Origin: Lachnospiraceae bacterium
Lineage (GTDB): Bacteria > Bacillota_A > Clostridia > Lachnospirales > Lachnospiraceae
Length of the DNA: 61,157 nucleotides
Reading direction: 5' to 3'
NCBI GenBank assembly: GCA_017522685.1
Contig: JAFWYN010000007.1
Coordinates: forward strand, 1-61,157
Below are positions 54,109 through 60,642 of this stretch, one piece after another. The notes under the pieces are model-generated. The model saw only the letters and a program-made list of their open reading frames with translations. It was not told the origin of the DNA and did not search any database. A program made the position numbers and the translations under genes. Position 1 is the stretch's first letter; each line of letters begins with the position of its first letter.

Positions 54109-54116
54109 CCTTCATC

Positions 54117-54589
54117 TTATTTCAAAGAAACATTCAAAGGAGAATTTTTTTCACCCCCACTTACACTCTTTAACAATAATATCCCCTTAATCACTAACAA
54201 TAAAAATGCAATCACTATGGCATATACCTCTCTTGCAAGTGCTAAGAACAAAACCGTAAATATGCCTAGCAACATAGAAATATCCGTCACCTTCTTTTGA
54301 TTATTCTTGACTTGTCTTTTCACCAACAATATTTTGACCAGACCTAACGCAATAAGCACCAGAAACAGAATCCAGTAAACAAATTTTTTCCACATCATAG
54401 CTTCTGTGTACTGTAACAGATTTACAGAATAAATATGCGCATCTGCCATATTCGGATACAGCGGTAAAACAATCAACAAAAAAGTGCATACGTCCACGAT
54501 TCCAAATAATAAGTAGCAAACACTTCGAATATTTGCCCTATTTTCCTGTTCCGCTATAGAAAGTAATTGCTCCCCGGACAACATGTTGA
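54117..54589 (-). pseudogene. C-terminal remnant of a membrane-bound XRE regulator
   Basis: From LSGEQLLSIAEQENRANIRS onward this frame matches the tail of Lachnospiraceae XRE regulators with C-terminal membrane helices (DELLSGEE... type). About 155 residues and four hydrophobic segments remain, ending in FLLLVIKGILLLKS. The DNA-binding N-terminus is missing. The frame continues into the PAP2 gene only by chance; the junction lies near 54583-54589. Confidence 0.65.
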
Positions 54590-55003
54590 GGATGGATAGG
54601 AAGCTTCCATAAATCCGTCTATGAGTACCGGTCTGTAATTGATAGGAAACATCTCGAAAATCAAATAACAAAATATCACTATGATATAATATATCCCCAA
54701 ACAAAGAATATCATAATCCACTTTGAGAAGACTCCTTCTCTTTACTAATTGCCCAAAGCCGATTCCGGCAAATATCATACATACAAATATGGCCACAAGT
54801 CCCAACCAATCCGTAATAATATAAATCGGCATATGCACACCGATCCATTGATGCAACCAATTGTTTATTGTTGCAAGACCAATATCCGTTCCATTTTGTC
54901 CTATGGGTTGTACATCCACTATCTGTATCAGTAGCGTCCAATTCACGAAAGCTGCAAGCAGCATCCCCCCCAAAAACAGGTGGCTCTTTCCATTTGTTTT
55001 CAT
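54554..55003 (-). pseudogene. PAP2-family phosphatase gene, truncated and fused out of frame
   Basis: The first about 135 residues match PAP2-type membrane phosphatases (VDVQPIGQNGTDIG, DWLGLVAIFVCMIF, EMFPINYRPVLIDGFMEASY, PSST). Immediately after PSST, where the catalytic KxxxxxxRP/PSGH/SRxxxxxHxxxD region should continue, sequence jumps to an XRE gene tail and ends at a TAG after nine more codons. Start 55003 follows AAAGGACAT. The final catalytic residues are lost, so the product is probably dead. Confidence 0.75.
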
Positions 55004-55120
55004 TCTTATATGTCCTTTCTTTCTATTTCGCCATATGGCTAATTTAGAAATAGCAAAAAACATAACCTCTGAAAAGAGACGTACTCTCACATGTATGATA
55101 CGAATGGTATCATTCGCTAA

Positions 55121-55149
55121 TGGCTCAGAATCCTAAGGATTCTGAGCCA
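55121..55149. repeat. TGGCTCAGAATCCT palindrome
   Basis: A near-perfect 14-base stem with a tiny loop between the APH-fold gene and the PAP2 remnant. A second hairpin (ATGATACGAATGGTATCAT) lies at 55096-55114. Neither flank has a good T-run. Confidence 0.6.
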
Positions 55150-55167
55150 CCGCATACTCAAACCTAC

Positions 55168-56151
55168 CTATTCCATTGCTTTTTCCAGGCAACCTGCCTT
55201 ATATTGCAGTTTCTGTATCAATCCCTTCATCCAATCAGGCATTTCCCCAATCGGCTCACTCACCACATGCCTTATCGTCATATATTCCTGCAAACGAACC
55301 AAGCGCCTCATAAGGAAAAAGGATTCTATCTGCTCAGCTGTCAGGTCTGTTTCTTCTTGATAACCCTCTAAAAAAACACGTTCCGCATGTTCCATATCAC
55401 AGCCATTCATCACATCATCCAGTGAATCCAAGGCTCTGACAATATCCAACGCATACCAGCAACAAATAGCATCATCAAAATCGATTACACTAAAGGAATC
55501 TCTCTTGGCATCATAAAATACATTGTCCGGTTCAAAATCATAGTGAATCACACCATAATTTGCCGATGAAATTGCTAACTGCTCCAATTCCCTGCAAACA
55601 GCCCGGTATTCTGCGCAAACTTCCTCCGGGGCACCATACGTTTGAAGTCTGTCTTCAATCTCCTTCAACAAATCTTTGTGACTCTGATGCTCTTCAGAAT
55701 AGGGATACTCCTTCATCAATCTGTGAAATTGCCCCAATATACGCCCATAGCCTCTTACAACATCAGGGTTCCCTTCTGTATCTTCTAAGCTATTCCCCGG
55801 CACTTTGGCAAAACAGGATACATTATAGGTTCCCCACTCTGTACAGACCTCCTTTGCAAATTCACCATGTTTCATTGTTACCGGTCGCATTACCGGGAAG
55901 CCCTTATCCATCAACCACTGAATCAAATGTATCTTGGTAATCACACTTGAAAATGTCTTTTCTTCCGAAGGCGAAAGTCTTAAAAAACAAACTTCATTCT
56001 TATCCATTTTATTGCGAAACGGATAAATAGCATTGGAAGAAATTCGAAAAAAGGAAAGCATCTGCTCCAAGGATTCTTCATCGTAATCGTATAATGCAAG
56101 ACATTCTCTTGCTAAATCATAATTCTCAAATAAATATTTTAGTTTCAGCAT
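55168..56151 (-). CDS. Aminoglycoside-phosphotransferase-fold kinase
   Basis: An APH/choline-kinase-like phosphotransferase of 327 residues. The catalytic loop GVIHYDFEPDNVFYD (about 215) and the metal aspartate VIDFDDA (about 240) are complete, and unlike the fragment at 41456 the N-lobe is present (VCFLRLSPSEEKTF, with Leu-Arg where a Lys is common). Relatives phosphorylate drugs, homoserine or sugars; no drug specificity can be claimed. Start ATG follows AAAGGGTACT. Confidence 0.88.
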   Translation of the reverse strand: MLKLKYLFENYDLARECLALYDYDEESLEQMLSFFRISSNAIYPFRNKMDKNEVCFLRLSPSEEKTFSSVITKIHLIQWLMDKGFPVMRPVTMKHGEFAKEVCTEWGTYNVSCFAKVPGNSLEDTEGNPDVVRGYGRILGQFHRLMKEYPYSEEHQSHKDLLKEIEDRLQTYGAPEEVCAEYRAVCRELEQLAISSANYGVIHYDFEPDNVFYDAKRDSFSVIDFDDAICCWYALDIVRALDSLDDVMNGCDMEHAERVFLEGYQEETDLTAEQIESFFLMRRLVRLQEYMTIRHVVSEPIGEMPDWMKGLIQKLQYKAGCLEKAME

Positions 56152-56164
56152 AGTACCCTTTCTG

Positions 56165-56181
56165 CAGGCACTTCATGCCTG
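56165..56181. other. Small hairpin before the APH-fold gene
   Basis: GCAGGCA and TGCCTGC pair around CTTCA. It sits between the 19-codon ORF and the kinase start and has no T-run. Confidence 0.35.
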
Positions 56182-56185
56182 CCTG

Positions 56186-56245
56186 TTACTGTTTTTTGTC
56201 CACCTTATTTCTCATTACTTTTTTAGCACGGCTCATTGTTCTCAT
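56186..56245 (-). CDS. Possible 19-residue basic peptide
   Basis: MRTMSRAKKVMRNKVDKKQ is preceded by AGAGGAGGCGATTGGC, as strong a ribosome binding site as any here, and lies between the glycerate kinase and the APH-fold gene on the same strand. It may be a leader peptide for the downstream gene or a true microprotein. Composition is highly basic. Confidence 0.4.
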   Translation of the reverse strand: MRTMSRAKKVMRNKVDKKQ

Positions 56246-56276
56246 GCCAATCGCCTCCTCTCAAATTCATTTTATT

Positions 56277-57410
56277 TTAGTACTTAATCAACCGAAAAAC
56301 CTGCTCCACAGAAGAAACCATATTTTGCTTCGCTTTATCCTTATCCATAGCTTCCTGCAGTGTACAAACACCACGAACAATGGGGAAGAAAGCATCTATA
56401 CCATGCGCGTTACACATCCTCGCATCTTCCGTCACACTTCCTGCAAATGCCAAAACTCTTTTACCATGCTTTTTTGCAAGCTTGGCCACTCCAATGGGTG
56501 CTTTGCCGAAAATGGTTTGTCCGTCCAGTCTTCCTTCTCCCGTAACCACTATGTCCGCATCCATTATGTGTTCTTCCAGCTTGGTCTCATCAAGTACAAT
56601 TTTTATACCGGATTCCAGCACCGCATTCGTATAGGCTAAGAAAGCGAAACCTATACCCCCTGCGGCTCCGGTTCCCGGATAGCTTGCATTTGCATTTTTA
56701 CATTTTACAGCTGTTAGGTTAGCATACGCTTCCAGCCACCGGTCCATCTGTGCAATCATCGCAGGCGTAGCTCCTTTTTGCGGTCCAAAAACAGCGCTAC
56801 AACCATTCTCTCCGCATAGAGGATTCACCACGTCACAGGCTATACGGAAATCACACTCCTTCAGTTCCTCAATCACACCCTCATCACCAATGGTTACCAA
56901 TTGCTCCAGACCTTTGGCGCCGAAGGCAACCTGCTTACCATTCCTATCCAGCATATCATAACCCAACGCTTGAAGCATACCGATACCACCATCGTTGGTG
57001 GCACTGCCGCCGATACCTACAATAAAATGGCGGCATCCTTTTCTGATTGCATCTTTTATGACTTCACCCACGCCATATGTTGTTGTATTTAAGGGATTGC
57101 GCTCCTTCTCAGGAACCAGCGTGATTCCTGCCGCCCCGGCCATTTCAATAACCGCAGTTCCTGTAGCTTCCAATATACCGTATGTACACTCCACCGGTTC
57201 CCCTAAAGGACCGGTAACCATTACTTTTTCCAACTTACCATTTAGTCCAAGAACCAGTGCCTCCACGGTACCCTCACCACCGTCAGCCAGGGGATACACG
57301 CCCACATTAGCTTCCGGTATTGCCTTTAGTATACCTTCCTTTACCCCGTTTCCGGCCTCCAGACTGGATAGGCTGCCTTTAAAAGAATCTATCGCTACTA
57401 CAACATTCAT
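56277..57410 (-). CDS. Glycerate kinase
   Basis: Phosphorylates D-glycerate to 2-phosphoglycerate (GlxK/GarK family), giving entry of glyoxylate or sugar-acid carbon into glycolysis. It has 377 residues, the usual length. Family blocks are VAIDSFKGSLSSLEAG at the start, YPLADGGEGTVEAL, the GIGGSATNDGGIGMLQALG loop near 125-145, PGTGAAGGIGFAF and VVTGEGRLDGQT. Start ATG follows AGGAGATAA. Monocistronic, or cotranscribed with the small basic ORF behind it. Confidence 0.95.
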   Translation of the reverse strand: MNVVVAIDSFKGSLSSLEAGNGVKEGILKAIPEANVGVYPLADGGEGTVEALVLGLNGKLEKVMVTGPLGEPVECTYGILEATGTAVIEMAGAAGITLVPEKERNPLNTTTYGVGEVIKDAIRKGCRHFIVGIGGSATNDGGIGMLQALGYDMLDRNGKQVAFGAKGLEQLVTIGDEGVIEELKECDFRIACDVVNPLCGENGCSAVFGPQKGATPAMIAQMDRWLEAYANLTAVKCKNANASYPGTGAAGGIGFAFLAYTNAVLESGIKIVLDETKLEEHIMDADIVVTGEGRLDGQTIFGKAPIGVAKLAKKHGKRVLAFAGSVTEDARMCNAHGIDAFFPIVRGVCTLQEAMDKDKAKQNMVSSVEQVFRLIKY

Positions 57411-57535
57411 CTGATAATTATCTCCTATTTTCGATTGCTAGATGCAATCAGCATGCTTAAGTAAATCTAACACACGAATCGGTTTGAAATTCTCCTCTTC
57501 ACTTCTCCATAAAATTGAAAGTTTTAAGTGCATAC

Positions 57536-58054
57536 CTAAGACAATTCCTGTTCTATGATAATTATCGACTCTTCATTTTCTCCAATCATTTCAACAGATA
57601 TCTTATTCACCATAGTTTTGAAGGCTCTGCTAATTCCTTTAACTTCTTCGTAAGCCTTGTTCAATGCGTCTACTGTTGGAAATCTTCCCAGCGTCATGTG
57701 TGGTTTATATCCTATTCTTCCTAAATCATGCTCACAAAATTCATTATCATATAAAATGTTATGAATCGTACATATTTCTGCACTTCCTTCTTCAACATCT
57801 AAAAATAAATAATTGCCAAAGCTCTCTTCTTGTTTACCAATGCCTTTTAACACCAACTCAAATGGATGTATAGTTTTTAATCTGTCTGACAAAATATCAG
57901 CTATATCATTGTTGCTCATCTGATTCTCAAAAGGAAAAACAATAGTTATATGTGGACGTACCAGAAGAGCCAAAGGGTCGTATCTTTCTCTTATTTCATC
58001 AATTATTTCCATTTCTGCAAACTCTGGAAATATCATAATTGTTCGTAAACTCAT
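57536..58054 (-). CDS. 2H phosphoesterase (2'-5' RNA ligase-like)
   Basis: A 172-residue member of the 2H superfamily. The two HxT catalytic motifs are in VRPHITIVFPF (about 35) and YKPHMTLGRF (about 116). Such proteins open cyclic 2',3'-phosphates or act on 2'-5' linked RNA. Start ATG follows AGGAGGTTGG, and a near-consensus promoter lies at 58095-58123. It is downstream of the toxin-antitoxin locus but separately transcribed. Confidence 0.9.
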   Translation of the reverse strand: MSLRTIMIFPEFAEMEIIDEIRERYDPLALLVRPHITIVFPFENQMSNNDIADILSDRLKTIHPFELVLKGIGKQEESFGNYLFLDVEEGSAEICTIHNILYDNEFCEHDLGRIGYKPHMTLGRFPTVDALNKAYEEVKGISRAFKTMVNKISVEMIGENEESIIIIEQELS

Positions 58055-58079
58055 TCCAACCTCCTACAACTTCAAATTC

Positions 58080-58222
58080 GTTATCTACCTCTTTATTATA
58101 ACACACCACACACATACTAACAATCTATACCGTCTTTATGCCTTTTTCTTAAACCAAACTTTCTATGCCAAAACCAATCGCTTTTTCCCCACAACTCCAT
58201 GCTGCACATGGCTTTCTGCCCC
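58080..58222 (-). repeat. Promoter-containing repeat, copy A
   Basis: About 145 bases are shared with 60136-60290, including TTATTATAACACA, CACATACTAACAAT and CAAAACCAATCGCTTTTTCC. On the minus strand this contains TTGTTA (58123-58118) and TATAAT (58100-58095) with a 17-base spacer, the promoter of the 2H phosphoesterase gene. Confidence 0.75.
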
Positions 58223-58242
58223 TTTTCTCTACAAGCAACTAA

Positions 58243-58271
58243 TGGCTCAGAACCGTTATGATTCTGAGCCA
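58243..58271. repeat. TGGCTCAGAA palindrome within the non-coding gap
   Basis: TGGCTCAGAA (58243-58252) pairs with TTCTGAGCCA (58262-58271). The T-run TTTTT is on the plus side here, opposite to the minus-strand genes. A further hairpin AATTGTTGC/GCAACAATT lies at 58323-58341. Confidence 0.6.
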
Positions 58272-58343
58272 TTTTTCATGCATTTATTAAGTTTCTACAA
58301 GCCTTATGCCAAGTGATGTCAAATTGTTGCAAGCAACAATTAT

Positions 58344-58425
58344 CTATTATTCAAGAAAGCCTGTGCAGCACTCGCTATTAGGGGTAGCTATCTCGGGAGT
58401 AAGATACCCCTTTTCTCGGGGAAAG
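58344..58425 (-). repeat. Conserved structured element, copy A
   Basis: About 82 bases just after the toxin stop, shared with 60384-60464. On the minus strand it contains GGGGTA ... TACCCC as a hairpin (with inner ATCT/AGAT), then GCGAGTGCTGCACAGGC. No ORF. See the repeat finding. Confidence 0.6.
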
Positions 58426-58433
58426 TATATAAC

Positions 58434-58913
58434 TCAATATTCTTTACACAACTTTTCCAGCAGTTCAAAATTATTTGTTCTTTTCGCAAGGGCAGTGGAA
58501 TTATCATTATGCTTCTTATGGCTGTACACAATTTCCGCATTCTTTCTTATCCTATTCTTTTGCCTACTAATTTCACGACTCTCCGCTTGCAATAAGTATC
58601 TATAACTTGGCTCTTTTTCCTTGTTTATATCTATATCCACAATCTGACTATCCGGAACCGGTATCATATTATTAAGATTAATAACAGCATAATCTTTTAT
58701 TTTAATAAAATCTATACTTTCCTTCATTTTCTTATGTTTATCCTTAAAGGATGATAAAGGTGCAAAATACTTCATACCCTTTATTTCAAAAACAACACCG
58801 ATATATTTACGATTATCCTTTTCTGCATCCTGCGCAAAAATATGTTCCTGATACATGCTCAAATACTTTATATATTTACTTTTCACCCTATAGATGAGAA
58901 TATTATTCTTCAT
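58434..58913 (-). CDS. toxN: Type III toxin-antitoxin system endoribonuclease toxin, ToxN/AbiQ family
   Basis: A 159-residue endoribonuclease toxin. It follows the ToxN/AbiQ family closely: IYRVKSKYIKYLSMY at the start, YIGVVFEIKGMKYFAPLSS, KHKKMKESIDFIKI, INLNNMIPVPDS, and a helical tail with NNFELLEKL. The toxin would cleave its own repeat RNA and, when free, cellular mRNA, typically stopping growth on phage infection. AGAGAGG precedes the ATG. Promoter, two RNA repeats and an intervening terminator lie directly upstream in the arrangement expected for type III loci. Confidence 0.92.
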   Translation of the reverse strand: MKNNILIYRVKSKYIKYLSMYQEHIFAQDAEKDNRKYIGVVFEIKGMKYFAPLSSFKDKHKKMKESIDFIKIKDYAVINLNNMIPVPDSQIVDIDINKEKEPSYRYLLQAESREISRQKNRIRKNAEIVYSHKKHNDNSTALAKRTNNFELLEKLCKEY

Positions 58914-58931
58914 CTGTTTTCCTCTCTATGC

Positions 58932-58960
58932 AAAAAAGACAGAGACCAAAATAGTCTCTG
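58932..58960 (-). terminator. Terminator between RNA antitoxin and toxin gene
   Basis: Minus strand CAGAGAC (58960-58954) pairs with GTCTCTG (58946-58940) around TATTTTG, then TTTTTT. In type III loci a partial terminator sets the antitoxin to toxin ratio. Confidence 0.85.
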
Positions 58961-58963
58961 CCT

Positions 58964-59041
58964 TCTGTTAACTCGCTCACTTTAGGGCTGTGCATCACCC
59001 ACTCATAACTCGCTCACTTATAAGGCTGTGCATCACCTTCT
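58964..59041 (-). ncRNA. toxI: RNA antitoxin (ToxI-like) with two direct repeats
   Basis: Two copies of a 37-38-base unit: the plus strand AACTCGCTCAC...GGCTGTGCATCACC runs at 58970-58999 and again at 59007-59037, differing by an indel of one base and a few substitutions. Read on the minus strand they start just after the promoter and end at the terminator. Antitoxins of this class contain tandem repeats of about 35-45 bases, each binding one toxin. Two units is at the low end of known numbers. Cleavage sites cannot be located from sequence. Confidence 0.82.
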
Positions 59042-59047
59042 ACAGAT

Positions 59048-59077
59048 AGTATACTATTAGGCTGCTATATTAGTCAA
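59048..59077 (-). promoter_or_regulatory. Promoter of the type III toxin-antitoxin locus
   Basis: TTGACT (59077-59072), an 18-base spacer and TATACT (59053-59048). The start of transcription would fall near 59041, right before the first RNA repeat. Confidence 0.75.
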
Positions 59078-59083
59078 TTCTTT

Positions 59084-59347
59084 TTATTTGTGTATTTCAT
59101 CATAATATGCCTTATATCGATACGCCGTCCTTCTGCTAATCTCTCCCTGATTCACAATCTCCATAATGCTCATACCGCCCTCGTATTTCACCACAAAATC
59201 ATTATAAGAAGCCTGCCATATATCATCATGCTTTTTGCGTCCGGCACGCTTCCTTGACCTGAAGTGCTCTAATTCCTCACGCAAAGCTTTATTCTCATTC
59301 TCTAATTTTGTGATATATTTTAATGCTTCTTCTAATGTGTTTATCAT
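59084..59347 (-). CDS. Small coiled-coil/helix-turn-helix protein
   Basis: An 87-residue protein with a heptad-like helix (TLEEALKYITKLENENKALR, about 3-35), a basic patch SRKRAGRKKHDDIW, and a C-terminal helix-turn-helix (GGMSIMEIVNQGEISRRTAY, RYK) like those of recombinases and small transposon repressors. Start 59347 is preferred over the ATG seven codons earlier for the AAGG spacing. It lies upstream of the toxin-antitoxin locus, its stop only seven bases before the -35 element, and may regulate it or itself. I do not assign a function. Confidence 0.75.
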   Translation of the reverse strand: MINTLEEALKYITKLENENKALREELEHFRSRKRAGRKKHDDIWQASYNDFVVKYEGGMSIMEIVNQGEISRRTAYRYKAYYDEIHK

Positions 59348-59360
59348 ATATTTTACCTTG

Positions 59361-59412
59361 TGCCTCATTTTATTTGTGGCACTATTTTATCATGTTATTT
59401 ATATTGTGCCAA
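59361..59412 (-). promoter_or_regulatory. Promoter and GGCACAA repeats upstream of the HTH gene
   Basis: Minus strand TTGGCA (59412-59407), 17 bases, TAAAAT (59389-59384). GGCACAA-type words occur at the -35, between -10 and the start (GTGCCACAAA), and at the start (AGGCACAAGG), suiting an autorepressor. Confidence 0.5.
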
Positions 59413-59429
59413 TTTTATTTTTGACATCG

Positions 59430-59471
59430 TTCATAAAAGAAAAGAGTGAAGCATGCATATACCTCACTCTC
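59430..59471 (-). terminator. Terminator of the P-loop kinase gene
   Basis: Minus strand AGAGTGA pairs with TCACTCT and runs into TTTCTTTT. The AGAGTGAAG stem matches terminators at 52758 and 54079. Confidence 0.7.
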
Positions 59472-59516
59472 CACAAATAGTACTAAATATAAAATTCATC
59501 TGATAGAAATTGGGAT

Positions 59517-60002
59517 TTATCTAATAATCATTTCTGCAATTTCAGGAATCGATAAGCCAGTGGTATTGATAACACTTTCCTGGTTCATAAATTGAGGTAA
59601 TGATTTTAGGCTGACTTTCAGCCATTCATCGGTTCGCCATTCACACTTGTCATCCTTTTTCCATCGTCTGATTAGTTCTTCTTTATCGCACATCAAAGTA
59701 ACGTATTTAATCTCCAGTTCCATAGAAGAAATCCCGTCAATAATGCTTTGACATACCCATTCATCATCCATCAGCCAAACAAGTACAATCATTTGACAGA
59801 AGGAACATTTTCGATAATTGTTAATCATGTGTAGAATATTATCAATCGCCATGGTTTTGGTTTCACGATTACCTACAAAAGGATGAAGGTCCAGACACCA
59901 ATCGCCATCAATGAAAGCGGTTCCTGCGTTGGTATCTGCGATGTGTTTTCCAACTGAAGTTTTTCCTACCCCCATGGGACCATTAAGAATAATCACTTTC
60001 AT
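59517..60002 (-). CDS. P-loop nucleotide kinase-like protein
   Basis: A 161-residue AAA_33/zeta-like kinase. Walker A LNGPMGVGKTSVGKH is at about 5-19, a DGDW acidic block near 33, and RRWKKDDKCEWR resembles a lid. Substrate is unknown (nucleotide, sugar or drug). AGGAGGTCTG precedes the start. The promoter in the repeat at 60151-60179 probably drives it. Confidence 0.85.
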   Translation of the reverse strand: MKVIILNGPMGVGKTSVGKHIADTNAGTAFIDGDWCLDLHPFVGNRETKTMAIDNILHMINNYRKCSFCQMIVLVWLMDDEWVCQSIIDGISSMELEIKYVTLMCDKEELIRRWKKDDKCEWRTDEWLKVSLKSLPQFMNQESVINTTGLSIPEIAEMIIR

Positions 60003-60135
60003 TTACAGACCTCCTATCGTCAAATTCAAATAATCGCGTGCTTTCAAACACACTAAATTATGGCTTCTCAAGGACTATTGCAGAACTGTACATACCTTTT
60101 CTATCACATTTACATCTAAGCCCTCTCCGAGAAAC

Positions 60136-60290
60136 TTTATCTGCCTCTTTATTATAACACACTGCACACATACTAACAATCCACATCATTTGTACGCCGT
60201 TTTCCCAAACTAACCTTGCTCTGCCAAAACCAATCGCTTTTTCCCCACAACTCCATACCCTACATAGATTTCTGCCCTTTTTCCTCACAC
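60136..60290 (-). repeat. Promoter-containing repeat, copy B
   Basis: Matches 58080-58222. On the minus strand TTGTTA (60179-60174), 17 bases, TATAAT (60156-60151). The region 60003-60290 otherwise has no convincing ORF; the 76-codon frame inside it overlaps the promoter. Confidence 0.75.
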
Positions 60291-60334
60291 AAAAATTCTC
60301 CTCCTCTAACCGTTTTGGTATGAGGAGGAGAATT
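60291..60334 (-). terminator. Strong hairpin terminator
   Basis: AATTCTCCTCCTC (60294-60306) pairs with GAGGAGGAGAATT (60322-60334), with TTTTT on the minus side. It would end a transcript coming from the CPBP gene or the structured element. Confidence 0.82.
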
Positions 60335-60383
60335 CATATTTTACTTAAGTTTCAGTAATCGTTAGTCTAATGATAGTCCTACT

Positions 60384-60464
60384 TATTATTCAACGCAGCC
60401 TGTGCAGCACTCGCATAAAGGGGTAGCTATCTCGGGTGTAAGATCCCCCCCTTTCTCGGTGAAG
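60384..60464 (-). repeat. Conserved structured element, copy B
   Basis: Shares AGCCTGTGCAGCACTCGC and GGGGTAGCTATCTCGGG and GTAAGAT with 58344-58425. It lies between the CPBP gene and the strong terminator. The rest of 60465-60642 shows only A/T-rich sequence, no ORF. Confidence 0.6.
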
Positions 60465-60642
60465 TCCATATAAATCATGACAAGGATAGACTTGACATGT
60501 AGTCTTCTCTAGGTATTTACCAAGGAAAACCAATATAGAAATCGGCTGATGTTTGCCCTTACGTCTCTTAGTGAAACTGAATTTTTCGAGTGTTTAAAAA
60601 AGCTTTTATGCTATACTTTTATTAAACCATATAATTGAATTA

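Noticed and set aside
54590..54704. N-terminal part of the long minus-strand frame reading into the PAP2 gene
   Set aside because: Residues before LSGEQ are the wrong frame of PAP2 sequence, so it was left out of the XRE remnant.
55168..56151. Aminoglycoside resistance gene
   Set aside because: The fold is shared by many non-resistance kinases, and nothing in the sequence indicates a drug substrate.
58970..59037. Direct repeats resembling a tiny CRISPR array
   Set aside because: The two units are adjacent with no spacer of constant length, lie between a promoter and a terminator, and precede a ToxN gene, which fits an RNA antitoxin. No cas genes are present.
60058..60288. 76-codon minus-strand ORF
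   Set aside because: It overlaps the repeat-borne promoter, has no ribosome binding site, and its composition (Cys/Trp/Arg rich) is unlike local proteins.
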